Source: Nemophila menziesii
Lineage: Eukaryota; Streptophyta; Magnoliopsida; Boraginales; Hydrophyllaceae
DNA: 64,000 nucleotides
Reading direction: 5' to 3'
NCBI GenBank assembly: GCA_029959085.1
Contig: JARWIR010000179.1
Coordinates: 186,001 to 250,000, forward strand
Shown here: positions 11,532 through 21,293 of the stretch, in pieces
How the letters are laid out: every line of letters starts with the position of its first letter
How positions within the stretch are numbered: the stretch's first letter is position 1
Position numbers and translations under genes: made by a program
The notes under the pieces: model-generated
Database searches by the model: none
What the model was told of the DNA's origin: nothing
What the model saw: only the letters and a program-made list of their open reading frames with translations

Positions 11532-11930
11532 GATAGGTTTTCTATCCCTTCCGCGTTTTAGTTTAGTTTAGTTTAGTTTATTGCGTTGAGTCTTTTTCGA
11601 GTCGTGGAGACACGACTCATTTTGAGTTTGGGGGGGGGAGTTCGTTGCCTCATCCCAGTTTTTATGTGTTACGTGTTTTTATTTGCTTTCAATAAAATAA
11701 TTTCGAAGTTACGATTGACTGTAGAAGATTTTAAATGTCCCTTTAAGCATACTTTTGATAAATCTATGATAGTAAATAGTGGACTTTAGGGAATAGTATA
11801 AAACACACTTATAATTGCATGCGAACATAGGTAATTGCTAGGAAAAATTAATGAACAATGCAAATGAAGTAAGCTTGTACTTAAGGAATATGTTTGGTGT
11901 GTAGAACGTGAAATCATAATTAGTAGAGCT
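11532..11930 (+). other. Athila-like 3' UTR, first part, with stem-loop and purine tract
   Basis: Matches about 33,660-34,010 of the second element. Contains the stem GAGTCGTG (11,599-11,606), loop GAGA and CACGACTC (11,611-11,618), followed by the purine-rich run TTTGAGTTTGGGGGGGGGAG. At about 11,930 the match stops and an inverted gag fragment begins. The UTR resumes at 14,118. Confidence 0.75.
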
Positions 11931-12427
11931 AACATATCTGCTTGTGTGATGTAAGAATCACATATCTGCTTAAATTTCTGAACGGCTCGGATAGGATCTT
12001 CTCCTGGTTTACCACGAAAATTTCCAAAATTTTGGAATTGAGCTAACATACCCGAATCTGGACAAAATCTTGGAACATCTATATTTGGAGCACCTACTCC
12101 TATAGCAGGAGCACGAAATGGAGCTTCTGGTGGACCATTAACAAACCATGGATCTTGATTCATCACTATCTGAACTTGAGGATTAGGATTCGGTGGTTGA
12201 ACTTGAGGAATAATGCCTGGAGCTAAAGGTTGGCCATTCGCGTCTAGCTGGCCTTGTCCATTATTCTGTTGATTCTGAAGATTTATATTCTCCATTCTGT
12301 TAACTAACTCTTCTACTTCTAAGGCTTCTTGTTCTCTTCTTCTCTTGTTAGCAAGTCTGATCAATGATTCTGGATTGTTAAGGATCGGAGGTGTTGGCTC
12401 TAGATCCTTGAATAGCCTTCTTCGCAT
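11931..12427 (-). pseudogene. Gag N-terminus of Athila-like element, inverted and truncated
   Basis: Minus-strand frame starting with ATG at 12,427. It begins MRRRLFKDLEP and continues with a charged stretch and a Gln/Asn/Pro-rich linker. It then enters the conserved gag region, PWFVNGPPEAPFRAPAIG...FRGKPGEDPIRAVQKFKQICD. The recognisable protein ends near 11,931 at the join with the plus-strand 3' UTR; residues beyond that are run-on translation. The start lies about 107 bp downstream of the primer-binding site at 12,551-12,534, the expected spacing. The gag at 55,818 has a related start (MLDNPEILIKIANK) and the shared PWFMHGPEQAPYRA. Confidence 0.8.
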
Positions 12428-12533
12428 ACACCAAACCTAAAAACCTGAAAAAGCTAAACAAACAAAAAGCGTAAAACTGATAAAATAAATGCAACTATCA
12501 CTAGAGGATAAACACCATGGTCACACGCTACCG

Positions 12534-12551
12534 TCCCCGGCAGCGGCGCCA
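12534..12551 (-). promoter_or_regulatory. Primer-binding site, tRNA-Asp type
   Basis: On the minus strand this reads TGGCGCCGCTGCCGGGGA, close to the complement of the 3' end of plant tRNA-Asp(GUC), the primer class used by Athila elements. It sits 6 bases inside the LTR at 12,558-14,117, so the LTR is a 5' LTR in minus orientation. Confidence 0.85.
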
Positions 12552-12557
12552 AAAACT

Positions 12558-14117
12558 TGGTGGTCCTTTGTGTGTTCTAAAATAAATGCAATAAATAATC
12601 GAACCACAACCGCAAGTGTACGGTTGTCCCAAGTAGTATAATTGATAAAACAGATTCGTTCCAAGGACGGGATGGTTGACTACAATGCTTATCTATTAAT
12701 GATTGATTGCACTTATGAAAGCAAATAAAGTTAATATGTTTGTTTGGTTTTGTATTAATGCTAAGTAAATGAAAGACAATTATTAAAATGCAAATAAAAG
12801 CTAAGACGCAAGTAAAATGATGTAAAACGCAATATGAGAAAGTAGCACTTGAGAACGCAAGGATCCTCCCAATCCGATTTCCTAACTTATGTTGTTTAAG
12901 GTCTAAGTTGGTCAATTACAATGGTCCGGATTCTAAATTCCTTATACCCCCGTCAGGGTGGACAATAAGGCGATCCTAGAGTGTCACTAGTCCCGTCAGG
13001 GTAAATATGATCCACTTTTGGATGTTTAAGTTTTATTACCTCATTGGCCCTAGGATTAGCTAAGTTCGTCAGAATCAATAGCTTCTATCCTAGATTGAAT
13101 AAATGGTTCTGTATTTAAACCCTCCGTCAGGATGATCCAATTGCCACTAATTGGAATAGCCTAAATACTAACACCTGTTCCTAGTTCATGACGCTAAAAA
13201 CAGTAAATATTCTCAATTTATCGAAAAGAGTAAAAGCCTCAATCTAATTTAATTTAACAGAAACCCAAATTCAACATACAGAATTCAATAAGATTGGGAT
13301 TCACCCATTAATTGTTCTCAAGCACTAATAAATGTTTAGCTCATATTAAAAAGAAAAACAAAATTAAATGTAAAGGAATTCATATTTGATTACAGAATTA
13401 AAGATAAAAGAACCTAATTTCCGGAATAGGAATGACTACGAACGGAGATATAGACCCTCTCCAGTTCTTGTAGCTTCTTCTTTCTTCCTTCTGTTGCTTC
13501 TCTCTGGTGTTTAATCTTGTAGAATGTGAAAAATTATGAAAATAGAAGTCAAAGGCTCCTTTTATAAGTGGAAAAACGGTTAGTGCTTGGACCTAAGAAT
13601 AAACCACTAATTAAATGTCCAAGCCCAAATTCTAAGCCCAAAATCCCGTAACTGCTGATACACCTTCACTAAAACGGCTTTTCCCGCTTCGTTATGACTC
13701 CGATTGACCTCATTCCAGTTGCTAAAGTTCCGTAACTCGATAAGGATTGTTTTCTCTTCAAAGGTCAGCGGCTAAATCATCGCTTAAGCACCTCGAAATC
13801 AGCAATCTATGGCCTAAAAAATAGATTTTCAGCTCTAAAAATAATATCTTCGGGATTTATCTTCAAGTCTTGACTCCATATCATGATCTTTGACTTTCTC
13901 CTCGGATTCTTCTTCTAGCTAACATCTAAAACCTGTAAACTTTACACTAAAAATACCAATATTACGCGCAAAAGCTTAATAAATTTAAAATGCTAGAAAT
14001 AAAAGAGGAAAATCATATTATTGCATATTTAGTCCAAAAGTCTATCAAATTGATTAAATAAACACCAAAAATGATTTCTCCTAAGGGTCGAAAATAAGAA
14101 CAATTAAGGAGACATCA
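12558..14117 (-). mobile_element. Athila-like 5' LTR, minus orientation
   Basis: 1560 bp. On the minus strand it starts TGATGTCTCC and ends GGACCACCA. It is clearly similar along its length to the plus-orientation LTR at 14,466-16,043. It belongs with the primer-binding site and gag at 11,931-12,551. Its right edge abuts plus-strand 3' UTR sequence at 14,118. Confidence 0.88.
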
Positions 14118-14465
14118 GATTCCTAAGTGCATAGTGAATTTATGATTCTGTTAATAGGGAATATACTAAGTATAGCCGTCCAAAGCGAGTTAGGATTGAG
14201 GAACACCCTATAGCCATCATACAGAGATGAGTACAAGTGTAACCTTCAAGCATTGATATTTTAATTTTATGATTGAGATTATTTGTGTTCGATTTTGCAT
14301 GATAGGTGTATGTGTATACTAGTTCCTAGAGTTTTGCTATATGAGAATTATTTTAAGAATTGTTTTAGGTTTATTTGCTAGCTTCTACCTTCTCTTGCAA
14401 TGACTTTGTCCCCTTTTGTTTTAATTTTACTTTGTCGGGACGACAAAGGTTTGAGTTGGGGGTCT
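14118..14465 (+). other. Athila-like 3' UTR, second part, and polypurine tract
   Basis: Aligns with about 34,766-35,096 of the second element. Ends with GTCGGGACGACAAAGG and the purine tract GTTTGAGTTGGGGG immediately before the LTR, the expected start site for plus-strand DNA synthesis. Relative to the second element, about 750 bp of UTR are missing where the inverted fragment sits. Confidence 0.8.
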
Positions 14466-16043
14466 TGATGTCTCCCTAAATATTCTAATTTTATGCCCTT
14501 GGGAGACATCATTTTTGGTGTTTATTCGTTTATTTTGATAGACTTTTGGACTAAATATGCAATAATCCGAATTTCCTCTTTCATTTCTAGCATTTTTAAT
14601 TTATTAAACTTTTGCGCGTAATATTGGGTATATTAGTGAAAAGTTTGTAGGTTTTGAATATTAGCTAGAAAAGGAATCCGAGAATAAAGTCAAAGATCGT
14701 GATATGGAGTCAAAGCATGAAGACAAATCCCGAAAGAATTGATATTTTAGAGCTGCAAATCTAGAAAGTTGCCAAATATTGCTGATTTCGAGCCACCTAA
14801 GAGTAGATTTAGCCGCTGACTTGTGAAGAGAAAACGTGCCCCATTGAGTTACGGAACTTTGGCAACTAGAATGCGGTCAATCCGAGTTGAAACGAGTCGG
14901 TTGAAGCTGTTTTAGTGGAGGTGGTGCAGCAGTTACGAGATTTTGGGCTAAGATAATGGACTTGGGCCTTTATTATTTCATTTAAACTTTAGCCTAAGGT
15001 CCAAGTCCGATTTTAAGAGTATAAATACGGGTTTTGACTTCTTTTTTCACACAATTCACTTTTTACAAAAGAAAGCATCAGAGAGAAGTCAAGGCAAGGA
15101 AGAGGAGAAAGCTACAGAGCTAGAGACGATCTATATCTCCAAATCACAGCTAATCTAATTCTGAAATTAGGTTTTTCTTTTATTTATTTCTGTAAAACAA
15201 TATGAATACTTTTATTTCTGTTAATTTAGTTTTTCGCATTAGCATGAGCTAATCTCATTAAGTGCTTGAGAACGCATAATGGGTTAATCCCAATTTAATT
15301 TCGTTTCATATGTTTGGATTTGGGATAATTATTATTTAAATCAAATTCGGTAAATTATATTTTTCTTTAATTTGTATTTTATTTACTGTTATTGACCTGA
15401 TCAATTGATAATAGGAATTAGTATCTAGGCTATTCCAATTAGTGGCGATTGGATCACCTTAACGGGGGGTCTGGGTACAGAACTAATTAACGAATATAGG
15501 TTAAAAATTATTTAACTCTGACGAGCTTAATTAAACCTATGGCCTATTAGGTAATTTAGACTTAATCACTTGAGAATGGACTATAATCACCCTGACGGGG
15601 TTTGTAGCACTTAAGAGTAGCTCCTTAGTCCACCCTGACGGGGGTAAGGAGAATTTCGAGTCCCGACCAATATAAATTTACCAATTTGTCCCTTAAACAA
15701 TGTATGAAATGAATGATAATTAGGAGAAATCCTTGCATCTCTCAAGTACTGCCTTCTCATCTTGCGTAAACACTTTAGTTTCTTGCGTCTAGTTAATTAC
15801 TTGCATTAATTGAGTATTTTACTTTATTGTCTTAGCATAAGAAAACCAAACAAACAAACAATTAAAATCATGTACTTGTTTTAACGTGCAATTAACTACT
15901 ATCTGATAAGCATTAGAGTCAACCATTCCGTCCCTGAGAACGAATCTGTTTTATCACTTATATTACTTGGGACAACCGTACACTTGCGGTTGTGGTTCTC
16001 TTATCTTTATTTGCATTTTTCTAGAAAACACAAAGGACCACCA
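14466..16043 (+). mobile_element. Athila-like 3' LTR
   Basis: 1578 bp, from TGATGTCTCCC to GGACCACCA, preceded by a polypurine tract. Contains a TATA-type element (GTATAAATACGGG) near 15,029. It ends inside or against the copia element: the next base begins the codons of the copia protease motif. No matching copia sequence is seen left of the Athila sequence, so the target duplication cannot be checked. Confidence 0.88.
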
Positions 16044-19000
16044 TGGACTGAGGAGCGACAGACCATGTAGCCAAAGACCGAGAGGCATATGTAAAGTACC
16101 ATCGGATCCCAGAGGGATCAAGGTGGATATATGTAGGAGACAACAATAAAGTTGAAGTCAAAGGAGTTGGAACTTGCAAGTTGAACTTGCGAGGTGGTCA
16201 AACCTTGTACCTACATGATGTACTTTACGCACCTGACATTCGACGGAACTTAGTCTCGGTCACTGTTCTTCTAGGATTAGGTTTTTATATGCATTTTCAT
16301 AACAAACAAGTAGATATCTATTATGACGCTAAGTATTATGGTTCTGGTTTTATTTCGCATGATTTAATTGTACTAGATGATGATAACTCGTTTAATAGTT
16401 ATTATATAAGTAGTTGCTTTTCTACTAATACTTCTTCTTCTAGTAATTCTAATGTAGAATAAAATGTATGGCATGCTAGATTAGGTCATATTGGTCAAGA
16501 CCGAATGAATTTGTTGGCTAAGGCGAACCTTTTGGGTTTGTTGACTAAAGTCAACTTGCCAACTGTGAAAATTGTCTAGCAGGTAAAGTAAAACGGAAAC
16601 CATTTGGAAAGGCTAAATGAGTCGAGTACCCATTACAAGTAATTCATTCAGACATCTGTGGCCCAATAAGTGTTCAGACTAGACGTGGGGAACGTTATTT
16701 CATCACCTTTATAGATGATTTCACTAGCCTTGGTTATGTCTACCTGATTTCTCACAAATCTGAAGCATTGAAATGTTTTATAACATTTATCAATGAAGTT
16801 GAATTTCAGTTAGAGAGGAAGGTGAAAAACCTAAGAACTGACCGAGGACGTGAATATCTATCTGATCAGTTTAAAGAACTATGTGATGAAAAAGGGATAG
16901 TAAGGCAACTTACAATTCCTAGAACACCACAATAGAATGGTGTGGCTGAAAGGAGGAATAGAACACTCCAATAAATGGTTAGGTCTATGATGGCACAAGC
17001 AAATCTTCCAATATCTTATTGGGGAGATTCCTTGTTTACCGCCTGTTATATACTTAACCGAGTACCCACAAAGACTCCTTATGAACTATGGACAGGTAGG
17101 AAACCTAATCTGTCATACTTGCGACCTTGGGGATTGGCAGGCTATGTTCATGATCTATCTCATAAGTATGGGAAGTTAGGTCCAAGAGGAAAGAAGTGTA
17201 TCTTTATTAGATACCCAGATCACTCTAAAGGATATGTGTTTATTGGTTAACATAACGATGGGGGTCTTACAGAAATTGAGTCACGAGATGTTACATTCTT
17301 AGAGAACGATTTTCCTAGCAGAGGTGAGGTTGACAGAAATTCCATTTTATGTGAATTAAATAAGATCCAGGAAGATGATATGCAAACAAATGTGACACCT
17401 GATGAGGTAACACATACTCAAGAAATGGAGACGGACACTCCTCTAAATCTTGAGACGGAAGAAACCATTGCATCGTCTAGTAATCATATTTCTCAATATT
17501 CTCATTTTAAGAGAAGTGCTAGAGGTTTAGTGCCCGTTTGGAAGTGCTTTTTTGGAGAAGCACTTAAAAGTGCTTTTACCATTTTAAGAGTTTTTTTTAC
17601 TTTGAAAAGCACTTTTATGAGAAGCACCAAATCGATGCTTCTTGAAAAAAACACTTAAAATAATTTTAGATTTCAAAATTAATTTTAATAATTTTTTTAA
17701 ATTTTGAATTTTATTCTAAAAGCGCTTTTTTACTCTAAAATAAACACTTCCACACAGGCCCTTACTTCCTAGTCGTCGATTTGAAATCGAAGGAGAAGTC
17801 TTTATGATAACTCCACAAGACGAAGAAGAACCTCGAAGAGTTAATGAAGCACTTTCATGTCCTGCTAAGAATGAATGGAGAAAAGCAATGGAAGAAGAAA
17901 TGGAGTCGATGAAGAAAAACCAGGTATGGGAACTGGTTGATCTCCTGAAAGGATGTAAGGCAATTGGGAACAAATGGGTTCTTAAAAAATAAAGATGAAA
18001 CCTGACAATTCCATTGACAGGTATAAAGCTCGATTGGTAGCGAAAGGCTATACTCAATGGGAAGGAATAGATTTTGAGGAAACCTTTTCTCCTGTTGTCA
18101 GATTTACCTCAATACGTCTTATTTTAGCTATTGTGGCGCATCTCGATCTGGAGTTGCACCAAATGGATGTTAAAACTGCATTTCTAAATGGAGATTTAGA
18201 AGAGGTAATTTTCATGGAGCAACCCTCGGGTTTCGTTGCAAAAGATCAAGAGAATAAAGTATGTAGATTGTTGAAATCAATCTATGGTCTTAAGCAAGCC
18301 TCGAGACAGTGGAATTTAAGATTTCATGAGGTCATCTCGTCAAATGGATTTGAGATGATAAGTGAAGACCACTGTGTTTATTTTAAACGTTCCAAGAAAA
18401 ATTTCATGATTTTATCTCTATATGTGGATGACATCCTATTAGCTGGGAATGATAAAGAGTTTATTCAAGCTAATAAGGAGTGGTTAGCTTCTCAATTCGA
18501 TATGAAAGATATGGGAGAAGCAAATTATATTCTTGGTGTTAAGATTCGCATAGATAGGTCTAGAAGTATATTATCTTTATCTCAAGAACCTTACATCATG
18601 AATATACTTGAGCGTTTTGGTATGACTACGTGCAATGCCATTGACACTCCTATAGCAAAGGGAATAAACTTAACTCTCGACATGTGTCCTAGTACTACAG
18701 AAGAGAAACTGAAAATGTCTACAGTACCATATTCTAGTGCCATTGGTAGCCTTATGTATGGTATGATGTGTACGAGACCAGATATATGTTATGCAGTAGG
18801 TTTAGTTAGTCGTTTTCAATCGAACCCTAGACAAGAGCATTGGAAAGTTGTGAAAAGGATATTGAGATATCTAAAAGGCACCAAAGATCATGCCTTATGC
18901 TTTCGAGGAGATAGATTACGCCTAGAGGGATATACAGACGCTGATTGGGCTGGTGATATAGATGGTCGTAAATCCACTTCAGGTTATGTATTCTTGCTAA

Positions 19001-19395
19001 ATAATTGCGCAATTTCATGGAGTAGCAAGAAACAAACCTGTGTAGCTTTGTCAACGATGGAAGCTGAGTTTGTAGCTTGCTCAGTTGCGGTTCAAGAGGC
19101 TGTTTGGCTACAAAGGTTCTTTGAACATTTAGGATTCTCTGGTGATAGTGGAAGTCCAATTACAATATATTGTGATAGTCAAGCGGGAATGGCTTATGTG
19201 AAAGATCTAAAATATCACAGCAAGACCAAACACATTGATATAAAGTATAACTTCGTTAGAGCTATAATTGCACAAAAGGATGTTACTTTGCAATATATAC
19301 CCACACGCAATATGCTTGCTGATCCATTCACAAAGGCTATCCCAAGGGATGTATTCATGGATCATGTTAGATCTATAAAATTAAGCAAGATATGA
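16044..19395 (+). pseudogene. Ty1/copia gag-pol polyprotein, 5'-truncated and broken
   Basis: Runs from protease to RNase H. The protease motif D-[TGA]-GATDHVA at 16,044 has a stop in place of the catalytic-motif Ser. Next come the protease/GAG-pre-integrase region (VKGVGTCKLNLRGG to about 16,460), the integrase zinc and core region (WHARLGHIG, C..C, HSDICGP, TFIDDFT; 16,468-17,000) and the integrase C-terminal region to about 17,525. A MITE interrupts at 17,530. The reverse transcriptase ([22 protein letters not shown] at about 18,420) and RNase H ([31 protein letters not shown]) follow to the stop at 19,395. The last 466 codons are open. Stops before 17,000 (for example PQ-stop-NG and LQ-stop-MV) and after MKNKWVLKK-like sequence kill the polyprotein. 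The order PR-IN-RT-RH identifies copia; Tork-like is a guess. Confidence 0.93.
17530..17761. mobile_element. Tourist-like MITE in copia pol, TTA duplication
   Basis: 232 bp with imperfect terminal inverted repeats: GTGCCCGTTTGGAAGTGCTT at the left, GGGCCTGTGTGGAAGTGTTT read inward from the right. It is flanked by TTA at 17,527-17,529 and 17,762-17,764. Length, 3-bp TTA target and GGCC-type ends fit PIF/Harbinger (Tourist) MITEs. It splits the copia frame between SARGLV and the downstream RRFEIEG. Confidence 0.8.
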
Positions 19396-20552
19396 TGTAT
19401 GAATTATTGCTAATTTATGTGCATTCTATGTATATATTTCCATTAGTATGTTTATTTAACTGTTTATTTTAATAGTATCATGTTTGATATATATTATATT
19501 GTGTGTGATTTTGTAAGTATGTATGTCCTATAGACTGAGATTGGCCCTGTCACACGGGCAACCGCCTTTGGCATAAGAAGTGCGCAAGGATGAGACTAAC
19601 TCATAGTAGTGAAGAACTCTTAAGATAACTTGAGTTAAGATAGTCACCTTAACTAAGTATTAAGATGAGATCATAAACATGGATAAAATATGTCATGCTT
19701 ATATTATGATCGAAGTAGAATCCCACTGTCTACTAAGTCTATAATAGCCAGATATGAATTGCTTGATTGATTTGATAGAAGGGTTGACTGATAGAAGAAT
19801 TCATCTTAGGCAACGAGGCTTGTGTAATTATATATATGTATGGTATTTGTAAAATTGTGACATACAGTTTGAGATATATGAATAATACCATAACACGTGT
19901 GTCATACCACGTGTGCTTTCGACCAAAAGGAAGTGAAGAATTGATCCCTGTTTCTTCACTGTGTGATGCCTTTGATTGTGCCCTTATTACTTTTGACTAT
20001 ATCTTGATATTTTGATTAGGTGTATGCTACTTTGAACACATTACCAATGATCATGAATGATTCGGTCTAATAGGGTATGTTTGGGAAAGCAACCTAATCA
20101 TTATAAAACGATAAAAGTGTAAAGGGAAGATTAGAATTGTGTATCAAAATGTGTGCTTGCAGGTTAACCGATCATGTAAGTCAATACTGACTATAACATG
20201 ATAGTGAGACACATAAACGAAATGACAGTGGACTCTTTTTCACATAGAAGTTGTGATATATATATATTTGAAGGGGTACGAGTTACTGTAATGTGATACA
20301 ACATATTGTTAGTCTGAGGTACTACAAGATACGTAAGGAATGAGATTTCATTTGAGCAACTATGTACCCTAACAGGTTAATAGTAACATATGCTCGTATG
20401 CTTGTCGGTCGCACGACCTATTTGTCAAGTATGATAAATTATTGTAGTATTGTGTATATGAGAAAATTTTTGGGAAATTTAGCTGTATGGGAATGTGTAA
20501 TGCACGTATCTAACGGTACGATGGTAACTCCATCATGTGCGAGTGGGAGAAT
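19396..20552 (+). other. Copia 3' untranslated region
   Basis: About 1.15 kb after the copia stop codon with no recognised protein. It ends with GCGAGTGGGAGAATT, which resembles the AGTGGGAGATT polypurine tract that precedes copia 3' LTRs. Confidence 0.5.
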
Positions 20553-20970
20553 TAAAGAAATAAAAAAATAATAATAGCTTTATCTCCATGTGACCCATGA
20601 TGGGTTAACATGAACGTGCTAAGATAGTTACCTGGGTTTAACTGAAAGAACTTACCCACTAAGATACTGCTTGGGGTGGAGATCATGGGAAGGTGGTTTA
20701 TTATCAGTTAATAAACCAACGTTTCCTGGACTCTATAAATAGGAGTCTCCTACTCTATCTTCAACACAGCTTCAAAGCACACAAAAAATTCTTCAGCAAA
20801 AATTCCTATTCTCTTATTCCATTATACGACAAAATTCATAGACACTTAGGTGGTGAAAACAAAGGGCTTAATTCTAGTAATTAAGTTCAAGATCAGAAAG
20901 CAAGAATTCAGAAATCATCAATCCGCTGCGTAAGAGGTTTGTTTAAAAACCTTTACTATTTAATTTCATA
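20553..20970 (+). mobile_element. Probable copia 3' LTR
   Basis: About 420 bp after the polypurine-like tract. Contains a TATA box in CTATAAATAGGAGTCTCC (near 20,733) followed by a transcript-leader-like stretch, and ends near TTTAATTTCA. The start lacks a clear TG, and no 5' LTR is present in the window for comparison, so the borders are approximate. Confidence 0.5.
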
Positions 20971-20989
20971 GGTAACAAATATCTTGAGG

Positions 20990-21243
20990 TATCCTCTCGA
21001 TAATCTCCACTTATACCTTATCAGGTCCCAAACAACTAGAATCTTCCCATGCTCAATAAGATCAAAATTATTTACATACTCCGAACCTCTATGCATACTA
21101 CTCATAAATTGATCAACACGAATCATGTTACTCTTAGTCTCAATATCCCTAAAATGTCAATATTTTTACGCCTTATCAAGTCTATAACACCTCGCCTCTT
21201 ATGAGTAGAGCCGAAAGCCCTAATATTCCATGATGTAATTATC
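20990..21243 (-). pseudogene. LINE ORF2 start, APE-type endonuclease fragment
   Basis: On the minus strand, from about 21,243, the frame reads MIITSWNIRAFGSTHKRRGV and then DLIRRKNIDILG, the N-terminal motif of plant L1-type LINE endonucleases (I.SWNIRG, DILGI.ET). One base change or small deletion shifts the frame after DILGIL. The fragment then abuts the copia 3' end near 20,975-20,990, so the rest of ORF2, including reverse transcriptase, is absent here. Confidence 0.8.
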
Positions 21244-21293
21244 ATTAAAGAGATTTGGTGGGTTTCCCCATATTTGCGCTCTTAAGATTTGCG

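Noticed and set aside
18827..19159. 110-codon minus-strand ORF
   Set aside because: Antisense shadow of the well-supported copia reverse transcriptase/RNase H frame.
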